A stretch of 8,978 nucleotides of DNA from Bacillota bacterium (GTDB lineage Bacteria; Bacillota_I; Bacilli_A; Acholeplasmatales; Acholeplasmataceae): NCBI GenBank assembly GCA_030830185.1, contig JAURNN010000065.1, positions 1-8,978 of the forward strand. The letters run 5' to 3'. This document shows positions 1-6,084 of the stretch, in pieces. The notes beneath the pieces are model-generated. The model saw only the letters and a list, made by a program, of their open reading frames with translations. It searched no databases and was not told where the DNA came from. Each line of letters begins with the position of its first letter. Within the stretch, counting starts at the first letter, position 1. The position numbers and the translations under genes are program-made.

Positions 1-232
1 GTGGTATTATGGCATGGCAAATATTGGTCATAATCCTACGATTAATTATCAAGAAAAGCCTCGATTAGAAATATATATATTTGATTTTAATCAAGATTTA
101 TATGGAAAGCATGTTGCAGTTGAATTTTATGACTACATCCGTTCTGAAAAGAAATTCGCTTCAAAAGATGACTTAATAAACCAATTAAAAGATGATGAGT
201 ATCATATAAGAAAATTATTAAATCATCAATAA
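1..232 (+). CDS. ribF: Riboflavin kinase/FAD synthetase, C-terminal end (partial)
   Basis: The frame is open from base 2 (W-Y-Y-G-M-A-N-I-G-H-N-P-T), so the ATG at 14 is internal and the real start lies upstream of the window. About 76 C-terminal residues are visible. They match the riboflavin kinase domain of bifunctional RibF: the A-N-I-G-x-N-P-T segment, then P-R-L-E-x-x-I-F-D-F with the conserved Glu of the kinase active site, D-L-Y-G-K, and V-E-F-x-x-x-I-R-x-E-K-K-F, which closes the domain. RibF phosphorylates riboflavin to FMN and adenylylates FMN to FAD in the cytosol; the N-terminal FAD synthetase domain is not in view. The gene ends at TAA with no terminator hairpin, so transcription may continue into darA 36 bases downstream. 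The family assignment is clear from the motifs. Confidence 0.9.
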   Translation, partial: WYYGMANIGHNPTINYQEKPRLEIYIFDFNQDLYGKHVAVEFYDYIRSEKKFASKDDLINQLKDDEYHIRKLLNHQ

Positions 233-233
233 G

Positions 234-244
234 TATGTTATAAT
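234..244 (+). promoter_or_regulatory. Extended -10 promoter for darA
   Basis: A TATAAT at 239-244 is preceded by TG at 236-237, giving the extended -10 form TGTTATAAT. The 17-base-spaced upstream hexamer (TTATTA) is a poor -35. The element sits just behind the ribF stop codon and would start transcripts near 251, immediately before the darA ribosome binding site (GGGAGG, 257-262). This is a sequence-based prediction. Confidence 0.55.
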
Positions 245-268
245 AATGCTACAAATGGGAGGTATTTT

Positions 269-592
269 ATGAAATTAATTATTGCGATTGTATCAAGCGA
301 TGATGCAAACAAAGTCCAAAAAGCACTTGTCCATGAACAATTTTTTATTACGAAACTTGCAACTCAAGGTGGATTTTTAAAAGCTGGAAACGTTACATTC
401 ATGATTGGTGTCAATGATGAGAAAGTCATGAATGTATTAGATATCATCGAAGCGAATTCTAAAAAACGTCAAAAACTCGTTCCAAATACCATTGTTAATG
501 AGTTTGGTTCATTCTCAGCCATGCCAATTGAAGTAGAAGTTGGTGGCGCGACTATTTTTGTTTTACCAGTTGATCAATTAGTAAAAGTATAG
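269..592 (+). CDS. darA: Cyclic di-AMP receptor, PII-like (DarA/PstA/YaaQ family)
   Basis: This 107-residue protein belongs to the DarA/PstA (YaaQ, PF06153) family of PII-like trimeric proteins that bind cyclic di-AMP in the cytosol; what they regulate downstream is largely unknown. Diagnostic segments are M-K-L-I-I-A-I-V at the N-terminus, T-K-L-A-T-x-G-G-F-L-x-A-G-N-x-T-F-x-I-G-V (residues 28-48, including the first ligand loop) and V-E-V-G-G-A-T-x-F-V-L-P-V-D near the C-terminus. Length equals the family norm. The ATG is well supported by GGGAGG six bases upstream. Recalled ligand contacts that are kept include Thr28, Gly35-Phe36-Leu37, Asn41 and Gly47. Positions 24 and 26, Asn and Arg in the staphylococcal protein, are Gln and Phe here. 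It lies between ribF and rpsO with its own promoter and no obvious terminator. It is not the phosphate-binding protein PstS/PstA of the Pst transporter. Confidence 0.93.
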   Translation: MKLIIAIVSSDDANKVQKALVHEQFFITKLATQGGFLKAGNVTFMIGVNDEKVMNVLDIIEANSKKRQKLVPNTIVNEFGSFSAMPIEVEVGGATIFVLPVDQLVKV

Positions 593-605
593 TAAGAGTT
601 TTTGA

Positions 606-633
606 TTGCATTTTTATAATATTATGGTATAAT
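606..633 (+). promoter_or_regulatory. Promoter for rpsO (extended -10)
   Basis: TATAAT at 628-633 is preceded by TG at 625-626, giving TGGTATAAT. A weak -35 candidate, TTGCAT (606-611), lies 16 bases upstream. Transcription would begin near 640, leaving a leader of about 60 nt before the rpsO start. A second TATAAT at 615-620 has no better upstream partner. Confidence 0.6.
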
Positions 634-640
634 CTCATAT

Positions 641-700
641 GTCGACTACAAGGTTTAGGGCTAGATTCCCATACTTTAGTAGAGCGCAGAGAGGTATAAT
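641..700 (+). promoter_or_regulatory. Structured rpsO leader, candidate S15 autoregulatory site
   Basis: The leader contains nested complementary segments. CTACAAG (646-652) can pair with CTT-TA-GTAG (674-682) through a two-base bulge, enclosing a GGG (658-660) / CCC (668-670) hairpin. The ribosome binding site GAGAGG (689-694) follows directly, six bases before the ATG. S15 is known to repress its own mRNA through structured leaders of varied architecture in several bacterial groups, so an autoregulatory role is plausible. I inferred this fold by eye and cannot match it to a named S15 leader class. Confidence 0.4.
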
Positions 701-970
701 ATGGCTTTAACAGCTCAAAAAAAGCAGGAAATCATTACTGCTTATCGTCGTGACGATAGTGACACAGGTTCACCTGAGGTACAAATCGCGTTATTGACTT
801 TTGAAATCGAGGAATTAAACAGTCATTTAAAAACACATATCCATGATTTTCATTCAAGACGTGGTTTATTCCAAAAAATTGGACATAGACGTCGTTTACT
901 ATCTTACTTAAGATTCAAAGATGTGACTCGCTATCAAGAGCTTATCGTCAAACTAGGCATTCGTCGTTAA
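701..970 (+). CDS. rpsO: 30S ribosomal protein S15
   Basis: This is an 89-residue protein, the normal length of S15, which binds 16S rRNA early in 30S platform assembly. The signature T-G-S-P-E-V-Q-I-A-L-L-T lies at residues 22-33. The helix-turn region H-D-F-H-S-R-R-G-L (48-56) and G-H-R-R-R-L-L-S-Y-L follow, and the protein ends in L-G-I-R-R. Residues corresponding to the rRNA-contacting His42, Asp49 and Ser52 are present; the usual D-H-H-S reads D-F-H-S here. The start is set by GAGAGG at 689-694. The rpsO-pnp order is widespread in bacteria, but here a terminator and a separate promoter stand between the two genes. The stop codon lies in the loop of that terminator. Confidence 0.98.
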   Translation: MALTAQKKQEIITAYRRDDSDTGSPEVQIALLTFEIEELNSHLKTHIHDFHSRRGLFQKIGHRRRLLSYLRFKDVTRYQELIVKLGIRR

Positions 971-988
971 TCGACATGCCTTTTTTTT
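955..988 (+). terminator. Intrinsic terminator of rpsO, overlapping its 3' end
   Basis: AGGCAT (955-960) pairs with ATGCCT (976-981). After a two-base bulge, GTCG (963-966) pairs with CGAC (972-975), leaving the loop TTAAT. Eight T follow at 981-988. The rpsO stop codon TAA (968-970) is in the loop, so the last codons of rpsO form the ascending stem. Confidence 0.85.
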
Positions 989-1009
989 ATATACAATTTA
1001 TATAAATTA

Positions 1010-1018
1010 TGTTATGAT
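1010..1018 (+). promoter_or_regulatory. Extended -10 promoter for pnp
   Basis: TATGAT at 1013-1018 is preceded by TG at 1010-1011 (TGTTATGAT), with no recognisable -35. It lies after the rpsO terminator and would start a short purine-rich leader near 1025. The leader carries the strong ribosome binding site AAGGAGA (1058-1064). Confidence 0.45.
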
Positions 1019-1070
1019 AAATAAGGTTATATAAAGAAAAAAAGAAAATATAAAATGAAGGAGATTTTAT

Positions 1071-3215
1071 ATGTCCAAAAAAACATACCAAAGACAATTT
1101 GGTGGACGCACGCTTCGTGTAGAAATTGGTGAAATGGCCAAACAAGCTCGTGGTTCTGCGTTAATTTCATATGGTGATTCTCAAGTCCTGAGTGTTGCTA
1201 CAGCAAAAACAGAATCAGCAAATGCAGGTTTTTTTCCTTTGATGGTCATTTATCAAGAAAAACTTTATGCAGCAGGTAAAATCCCAGGTGGATTTTTAAG
1301 AAGAGAAGGTCGACCTTCTGAACATGAAACACTAACTTCAAGACTTATTGATCGTCCACTTCGTCCTTTATTCCCTGAAGGTTACATGCATGATGTACAA
1401 GTGATTAATACTGTATTATCAAGTGATCAAGAGGCATCACCAGAAATGGCTGCATTCTTTGGATCATCCATCGCAATTAACACATCTGATATTCCATTTT
1501 ATGGTCCAGTAGCTGCAGTTCACATTGGACGTATTGATGGAGCATTTGTCGTCAATCCATCACCAGAGCAAATGGAAGCATCTGATATTGACTTAATTGT
1601 TGCTGGTACGAAAGATGCTATTAATATGGTTGAAGCAGGTGCCAAAGAGGCATCTGAAAAAGATATGTTAGATGCAATTTTATTTGCACATGAAATGATT
1701 AAAGAATTGTGTGATTTTCAAGATGAAATCCTAAAAGATTATCCTATTGAAAAAATGCCGTTTGAATCATTAGAACCTGACCAAGACCTAGTTGCTGAAG
1801 TCACTGCAAAAGCAGGACAAGCACTTATTAAAGCAGTTTCCATATTTGATAAATTAGAGCGCTATGAAGCCATTGATGCGATTCAAAAAAGTGTTTTATC
1901 TGAATATGAAGCACAATCATTTTTCAAAAATATTGATGGTGTTCAAGTGTTTGATCAAAAAGCGTATGATTCAAATTTAAAATTCATTAAAATGATTCTC
2001 GATCAACTTGTTACAAAAGAATTACGTCGTTTAATCACAGAAGACAAAGTAAGACCAGATGGTAGAAAAGTTGATGAAATTAGAGATTTAGCGTCTCGTG
2101 TGGATGTGTTAAAACGTACGCACGGATCAGCACTTTTTACAAGAGGTCAAACTCAAGCATTAGGAGTTGTCACGCTTGGTTCACTTGGTGAAAATCAAAT
2201 TATAGATGGTTTATCACTAGAAGATTCTAAACGTTTTATGCTTCATTATAATTTCCCTCCATATTCTGTTGGTGAAACAGGTCGTTATGGTGGTGTTGGT
2301 CGTCGTGAAATTGGTCATGGTGCACTCGGTGAACGTGCATTACTACAAGTACTACCTAGCGAAGAAGAATTTCCATACTCCATTCGTGTCGTCTCTGAAA
2401 TTTTAGAAAGTAATGGTTCAAGTTCACAAGCAACGATTTGTGCTGGGTCTATGGCACTTATGGCAGCAGGTGTTCCATTAAAAGCACCAGTTGCAGGAAT
2501 CGCAATGGGACTTATTAAAGAAGGCGATTACTATACAATTTTAACAGACATTCAAGGTATGGAAGATCACGAAGGCGACATGGACTTTAAAGTTGCTGGA
2601 TCTAAAAATGGGATTACTGCACTTCAAATGGATATTAAGATTACAGGAATCAACGAAGCAATTTTACATGAAGCATTAGAACAAGCAAAAGTTGCACGTT
2701 TAGAAATTCTAGATCACATGAATCAAACTATTAGTGAAGTACGTGAAGATTTATCACCATTTGCACCAAAAGTCAAAATGATTACCATTTCACCTGATCG
2801 TATTCGTGATGTGATTGGGGCTGGCGGTAAAATCATTAGCCAAATCATCGAAGATCATGATCAAATTAAAATTGATATTGAACAAGACGGACGTGTCTTT
2901 TTGATGCATCACGATCGTCCAACAATTGAAAAAGCAGCAGCATATATTTTAAACCTTGTTCGTGAAGCTGAAGTTGGTAAAATTTATGAGGGTGTTGTCA
3001 AACGTATTGAAGCATTTGGATGTTTTGTTGAGTTATGGCCAGGTACTGAAGGTCTCGTTCATATTTCAAAACTCGCAAATGAACGTGTTGAAAAAGTTGA
3101 ATCAGTTGTATCACTAGGCGATCAAATCATGGTAAAATGTATAAAGATTGATGATAAAGGACGCATTGATTTATCAAGAAAAGATGCATTATCAGATTTA
3201 AATCCTAAAAATTAG
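1071..3215 (+). CDS. pnp: Polyribonucleotide nucleotidyltransferase (PNPase)
   Basis: This 714-residue protein is full length for PNPase, the cytosolic phosphorolytic 3'-to-5' exoribonuclease that releases nucleoside diphosphates during RNA decay and can run in reverse to add tails. The order is RNase PH domain 1 (about 10-145, with F-G-G-R-T-L-R-V-E and R-P-L-R-P-L-F-P), an alpha-helical linker (to about 320), RNase PH domain 2 (about 325-550), a KH domain with the loop I-G-A-G-G-K (582-587), and an S1 domain (about 635-705). Active-site features of the second PH domain are intact: the Ser450-Ser452 phosphate-binding triplet and Asp499, Asp505 and Lys507, equivalent to the metal-binding trio of the E. 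coli enzyme. The start follows AAGGAGA by six bases. No terminator separates it from rnpB, so pnp transcripts probably run on into the RNase P RNA. Confidence 0.98.
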   Translation: MSKKTYQRQFGGRTLRVEIGEMAKQARGSALISYGDSQVLSVATAKTESANAGFFPLMVIYQEKLYAAGKIPGGFLRREGRPSEHETLTSRLIDRPLRPLFPEGYMHDVQVINTVLSSDQEASPEMAAFFGSSIAINTSDIPFYGPVAAVHIGRIDGAFVVNPSPEQMEASDIDLIVAGTKDAINMVEAGAKEASEKDMLDAILFAHEMIKELCDFQDEILKDYPIEKMPFESLEPDQDLVAEVTAKAGQALIKAVSIFDKLERYEAIDAIQKSVLSEYEAQSFFKNIDGVQVFDQKAYDSNLKFIKMILDQLVTKELRRLITEDKVRPDGRKVDEIRDLASRVDVLKRTHGSALFTRGQTQALGVVTLGSLGENQIIDGLSLEDSKRFMLHYNFPPYSVGETGRYGGVGRREIGHGALGERALLQVLPSEEEFPYSIRVVSEILESNGSSSQATICAGSMALMAAGVPLKAPVAGIAMGLIKEGDYYTILTDIQGMEDHEGDMDFKVAGSKNGITALQMDIKITGINEAILHEALEQAKVARLEILDHMNQTISEVREDLSPFAPKVKMITISPDRIRDVIGAGGKIISQIIEDHDQIKIDIEQDGRVFLMHHDRPTIEKAAAYILNLVREAEVGKIYEGVVKRIEAFGCFVELWPGTEGLVHISKLANERVEKVESVVSLGDQIMVKCIKIDDKGRIDLSRKDALSDLNPKN

Positions 3216-3222
3216 TATTTTA

Positions 3223-3231
3223 TGATACAAT
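3223..3231 (+). promoter_or_regulatory. Extended -10 promoter for rnpB
   Basis: TG (3223-3224) plus TACAAT (3226-3231) forms TGATACAAT, eight bases behind the pnp stop codon. The first base of the RNase P P1 helix (3238) is seven bases past the -10, as expected for a start site that gives the mature 5' end directly or nearly so. No good -35 is visible; the corresponding bases lie in the end of pnp. Confidence 0.55.
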
Positions 3232-3237
3232 ATTTAA

Positions 3238-3573
3238 GTCAATGGAAGGTAATCGAGCGCAACTTGCGTTAGGAAAGTCCATGCTAGCACATGCTTTACT
3301 GCATGTAGTGATTGTGTCTAAGGAAATCATAACTTAGAGTACCTTGTGTAACGGCGTTGAACTTTCTAAGGGAAACTATGAAAGTAAATGTAACGTGCCA
3401 CAGTGACGATGCACTTAGAAATAAGTGAGTGAAACGCGGTAAACCCCACAAGCTAGAAACCCAAATTATGGTAGGGGCACATCGATATTTGAAAAGATAA
3501 AGATGCTATACATTGTATAGAGATAAATGATTACACCCTTTAAGGGAACAGAACATGGCTTATGCACATTGAC
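3238..3573 (+). ncRNA. rnpB: RNase P RNA, class B
   Basis: This is the catalytic RNA of RNase P, which with RnpA trims 5' leaders from tRNA precursors. The ends form P1: GTCAATG (3238-3244) with CATTGAC (3567-3573). Conserved cores are easy to see: AGGAAAGTCCATGCT (3271-3285), GTGCCACAGTGACGA (3395-3409), GAAACGCGGTAAACCCC (3431-3447), AGAAACCCAAATT (3455-3467), the tRNA-CCA-binding loop with GGTAGGGG (3470-3477), AGATAAATGATT (3521-3532) and ACAGAACATGGCTTA (3548-3562). These align with B. subtilis RNase P RNA, as I recall that sequence, including the class B features after GGTAGGGG. At about 336 nt it is shorter than the roughly 400-nt B. subtilis RNA. Much of the saving is near the 3' end, where a short CCCTTTAAGGG hairpin replaces a long arm. 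Confidence 0.96.
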
Positions 3574-3574
3574 A

Positions 3575-3603
3575 AAAAAAGGTCCTATATTAGGACCTTT
3601 TAT
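3575..3603. terminator. Bidirectional terminator between rnpB and the exchanger gene
   Basis: AAAAGGTCCTA (3577-3587) pairs perfectly with TAGGACCTTTT (3591-3601) around the loop TAT. Read rightwards, the T-run ends the rnpB transcript; read leftwards, the A-run before the stem becomes a run of T after the exchanger gene. The exchanger stop codon (3600-3602) overlaps the edge of the stem, so one hairpin serves both converging genes. Confidence 0.88.
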
Positions 3604-4583
3604 ATTGCTCTTAAAATAATAAAGATGAGATAACTCGTATAAAATAGTAATAAAAATAATCCGAGTAACTTTGTGGTTTGTCCCTTTAACTTAACGTACA
3701 AATACGTCACAAGTACAAGGATGATTGCAAGAACACCATCAATAATCACACTCGGTGTCACACCTAAAGGAATAATAAATGATGTTAATCCAATTACAAG
3801 CATAATATTAAATAAGTTTGATCCTACAACATTACCAATGGCAATATCATGATCACCCTTTTTAATTGCGGTAATGGTTGTAACAAGTTCTGGTAAAGAT
3901 GTCCCAATCGCAACAATACTAAGTCCCACGAGTGTAATCACTTGTTCTGGATTCATATTAAAGACATTAACAAGTAACTCTATTGCTAAAAATTCAGCAG
4001 AAGACGTCACGAAATATCCCCCTAATGAAACACCAATCAGTCCAATGATAAGAATTAAAATACTTTTATTAAGAGGTAGATGATTTTCATCAAGTCCGAC
4101 AATGACTTTTTTCTCTTTTAGAAGAAGTTTTAAATAATAAGCAAAAAATATTAATAAGACAAATCCTTCAAGTCTAGATACTTGTGCATCCATTTGAAAA
4201 TAATACATCAAGATGACAAACACAGTGGAAATCAATATCAAGTAGGGTAAATCTCTTTTTAAAACAGATTGGGAGACATGAATTGGAACAATCAATGCAG
4301 ATATACCTAGAATTAGGCCAAAGTTTGCTAAGTTTGAACCAATCAAATTACCAAGTGCGATATCTGCATTCGTTCCATTGATATAAGCTTGAATTGAAGA
4401 AATGAAACTCACTGAAAATTCAGGTAATGATGTTCCAAAAGCCACTAATGTTAGACCAATCACAATTTTAGAAATACCTAATCGAGTTGCAATGGATGTC
4501 GCACCATCAATCGAAAAATCGGCACCTTTGATTAAAAAAATGAATCCAACAAGTAACAAAGCAATGTAAAGTATAATGTCCAT
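3600..4583 (-). CDS. Na+/Ca2+ antiporter, CaCA family (YrbG-like)
   Basis: This is an integral membrane protein of 327 residues from the chosen start, with about ten hydrophobic segments and the two inverted alpha repeats of the calcium/cation antiporter superfamily. Repeat 1 reads G-L-T-L-V-A-F-G-T-S-L-P-E-F-S-V-S (43-59) followed by A-L-G-N-L-I-G-S-N. Repeat 2 reads G-L-S-I-V-A-I-G-T-S-L-P-E-L-V-T-T, with A-I-G-N-V-V-G-S-N. The paired acidic residues Glu55 and Glu232 correspond to the Ca2+-binding glutamates of the archaeal exchanger NCX_Mj. The likely role is Ca2+ (or other cation) export driven by Na+ or H+; the coupling ion cannot be read from sequence. An ATG five codons further upstream (4598) is in frame, but AGGAG (4589-4593, minus strand) lies between the two and only suits the ATG at 4583. 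The gene diverges from the CNNM pair. Confidence 0.92.
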   Translation of the reverse strand: MDIILYIALLLVGFIFLIKGADFSIDGATSIATRLGISKIVIGLTLVAFGTSLPEFSVSFISSIQAYINGTNADIALGNLIGSNLANFGLILGISALIVPIHVSQSVLKRDLPYLILISTVFVILMYYFQMDAQVSRLEGFVLLIFFAYYLKLLLKEKKVIVGLDENHLPLNKSILILIIGLIGVSLGGYFVTSSAEFLAIELLVNVFNMNPEQVITLVGLSIVAIGTSLPELVTTITAIKKGDHDIAIGNVVGSNLFNIMLVIGLTSFIIPLGVTPSVIIDGVLAIILVLVTYLYVKLKGQTTKLLGLFLLLFYTSYLIFIILRAI

Positions 4584-4607
4584 ATGTACTCCTAACATAA
4601 CGATATT

Positions 4608-4616
4608 ATTATATCA
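4608..4616 (-). promoter_or_regulatory. Extended -10 promoter for the exchanger gene
   Basis: On the minus strand this reads TGATATAAT, an extended -10. It would start transcription near 4601, giving a leader of under 20 nt that contains the AGGAG ribosome binding site. No convincing -35 is present; that position is occupied by the AT-rich palindrome at 4622-4633. Confidence 0.55.
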
Positions 4617-4621
4617 TAGGC

Positions 4622-4633
4622 CATTATATAATG
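4622..4633. repeat. 12-bp perfect palindrome between divergent promoters
   Basis: CATTATATAATG is its own reverse complement. It covers the -35 region of the leftward exchanger promoter and lies seven bases upstream of the -35 of the rightward CNNM promoter, where a shared operator could act. In such AT-rich sequence a 12-bp palindrome can also arise by chance, and it matches no operator that I can name with confidence. Confidence 0.3.
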
Positions 4634-4639
4634 TATAGA

Positions 4640-4668
4640 TTGACAAAATGGTATTCTTTTAGTAAAAT
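4640..4668 (+). promoter_or_regulatory. Consensus-type promoter for the CNNM/CorC pair
   Basis: A perfect -35, TTGACA (4640-4645), is separated by 17 bases from TAAAAT (4663-4668). Transcription would begin near 4675. It is the only promoter in the window with both hexamers close to consensus, and it lacks the TG extension of the others. It implies a leader of about 120 nt before the first CNNM start codon. Confidence 0.75.
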
Positions 4669-4674
4669 GAACAT

Positions 4675-4786
4675 GCATAAAATTGAATTTGAGGTATCAT
4701 TCATACATGGAAGTTAGCCAGAGGATCGACGATCCAACATATCCCGAAACGACAAAGATAACGCCTTTTTCAAGTTGTCTTTTTTT
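4675..4786 (+). promoter_or_regulatory. Candidate structured leader RNA ending in a terminator-like element
   Basis: Between the predicted start site and the CNNM gene lies a non-coding leader of about 110 nt. It contains a strong small hairpin, GGATC-GAC-GATCC (4723-4735), and a weaker GTAT (4694-4697) / ATAC (4703-4706) stem. AAGTTA (4711-4716) can alternatively pair with TAA...CTT (4760-4767). The end looks like an intrinsic terminator: GACAA (4751-4755) pairs with TTGTC (4775-4779), followed by seven T (4780-4786), only a few bases before the ribosome binding site. This layout suits a transcriptional attenuator or riboswitch for a metal-transport operon. I compared it by memory with the M-box, yybP-ykoY (Mn2+), NiCo, c-di-AMP, fluoride and other classes and found no match. 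An independent small RNA is also possible. Confidence 0.45.
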
Positions 4787-4797
4787 ATTAGGTTACA

Positions 4798-6084
4798 ATG
4801 ATGTCTACTGAGATAGTCACATATAGTCTTTTTATTTCAATCTCTTTTTTGATGCTTTTTATTTTAAATTTAGGTGAAGTTGCATTTATAAGGATGCCTG
4901 ATGAGTTGATTGATAAAGAAATTGAAATGGGTAATTACCAAGCAAAAAGGCTGAAGTATTATACAGAAAACTACCGTCACTATGAAATTCATAAGCATAT
5001 GATGAGCTTATTTTTATTAATAGCTTCGATGGTAACACTTTATATTCTCCTTTCAAGCCTTGGTGGAATCTCGATGATGATGCGCATTGTCTTCATGCTT
5101 TTAACTTATGTCGTGTATCTCGTCTTTTTCAGTCATATGCCTAAACGTCTTGGTATTCGCTTTTATCAAAAACTTGCTTATTTCACTTATACACCCTACA
5201 TCATCATATTTTATATTTTTTATCCAATGACATTCACGATTTATTATGTTTCAAAGCTTATTGCTAAAATCTTACAACTTAACCCTGAACTTACAGATAG
5301 AGAAATGACTGAAGAACAAATTCGTTCTATTGTTACTGAAAGCTCTCAAAGTGGGGTATTAGATGAAGAAGAATCAGAAATGATTCATAATGTATTTGAT
5401 TTTGATGATACTGAAGTGTATGAAGTCATGACCCACCGTGTAGATATCGAAGGACTTGAAGTATCGATGACCGCTGAAGAAATTATTAAGATTATTGGTG
5501 AACAACGGTTTACAAGATATCCAGTTTATAAAGAAAATTTAGATACCATCACTGGAACCGTCCATTTAAAAGATTTTATTCCGTATTTAACAGGAAAAAG
5601 AAAAACAATCCGCTTAAAAAGTTTAATGCGTAAACCATATTTCATACCAGAATCTCAAAAAATTAGTGATTTATTAAAAGAAATGCAGCAAACTAAAAAC
5701 CATATTGCAATCGTATTAGATGAATATGGTGGCACCTCAGGACTTGTAACCTTTGAAGATATCATCGAAGAAATCATTGGAACTGTTTCTGATGAATACG
5801 ATGATGATGATATCGAAATTCATAAACTATCTGATTATGTCTATCATATTTTAGGAGACGTTAATATTTATGATGTCGAAGATTTATTGGATGCAGGTAT
5901 CGATGTTGAGGCATATGATACATTATCTGGATTTATGTTAGATCAACTTGGTCATTTACCTGAAGCAGATGAAGAGGTCGTATTTATTTTTAACAATATT
6001 CAATTTAAAGCCATTGAAATAGAATATCATGTATTTAAAAAAATCGAAGTTACGATATTAGAAGAGATGGATACAGATGTATAA
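4798..6084 (+). CDS. CNNM/CorC-family protein with degenerate DUF21 membrane domain
   Basis: This 428-residue membrane protein has the architecture of CNNM/CorC (HlyC/CorC) Mg2+ transporters: an N-terminal DUF21-like region with about four hydrophobic segments (roughly 6-25, 67-87, 93-112, 125-150), a CBS pair (about 211-330; V-M-T-H-R-V-D-I at 210-217, D-E-Y-G-G-T-S-G from 308) and a C-terminal CorC domain (about 345-425). The soluble half is well conserved; the membrane half is not. Compared with the downstream paralogue, the helix-1 Ser positions become Asn24, Ile31 and Arg32, the N-N pair of helix 2 becomes A-S, and G-E-I-T-P-K becomes S-H-M-P-K (112-116), losing the Glu. Metal transport is therefore doubtful; a regulatory or heterodimer role is an inference. 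The ribosome binding site is weak (TTAGG, 4788-4792), and the start may be ATG 4798 or 4801. It overlaps the next gene by eight bases. Confidence 0.88.
   Translation: MMSTEIVTYSLFISISFLMLFILNLGEVAFIRMPDELIDKEIEMGNYQAKRLKYYTENYRHYEIHKHMMSLFLLIASMVTLYILLSSLGGISMMMRIVFMLLTYVVYLVFFSHMPKRLGIRFYQKLAYFTYTPYIIIFYIFYPMTFTIYYVSKLIAKILQLNPELTDREMTEEQIRSIVTESSQSGVLDEEESEMIHNVFDFDDTEVYEVMTHRVDIEGLEVSMTAEEIIKIIGEQRFTRYPVYKENLDTITGTVHLKDFIPYLTGKRKTIRLKSLMRKPYFIPESQKISDLLKEMQQTKNHIAIVLDEYGGTSGLVTFEDIIEEIIGTVSDEYDDDDIEIHKLSDYVYHILGDVNIYDVEDLLDAGIDVEAYDTLSGFMLDQLGHLPEADEEVVFIFNNIQFKAIEIEYHVFKKIEVTILEEMDTDV

Noticed and set aside
14..232. A separate small 72-residue gene starting at ATG 14
   Set aside because: The frame is open upstream to the window edge and the residues before the ATG (W-Y-Y-G) continue the RibF riboflavin kinase domain, so the Met is internal.
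3874..4083. Plus-strand open frame of 69 codons
   Set aside because: It lies wholly antisense to the conserved second alpha-repeat half of the CaCA exchanger and has no homology-like features; it is a shadow.
4584..4598. Upstream ATG (4598) as start of the exchanger
   Set aside because: The AGGAG ribosome binding site lies between this ATG and the ATG at 4583; starting at 4598 would translate the binding site and leave no signal upstream.
4675..4790. SRP RNA, tRNA or a known metal riboswitch in the CNNM leader
   Set aside because: The SRP core (GGTCAGG...GGAAGCAGCC), a tRNA cloverleaf, and the conserved cores of M-box, yybP-ykoY, NiCo, fluoride and c-di-AMP riboswitches were looked for by eye and not found.
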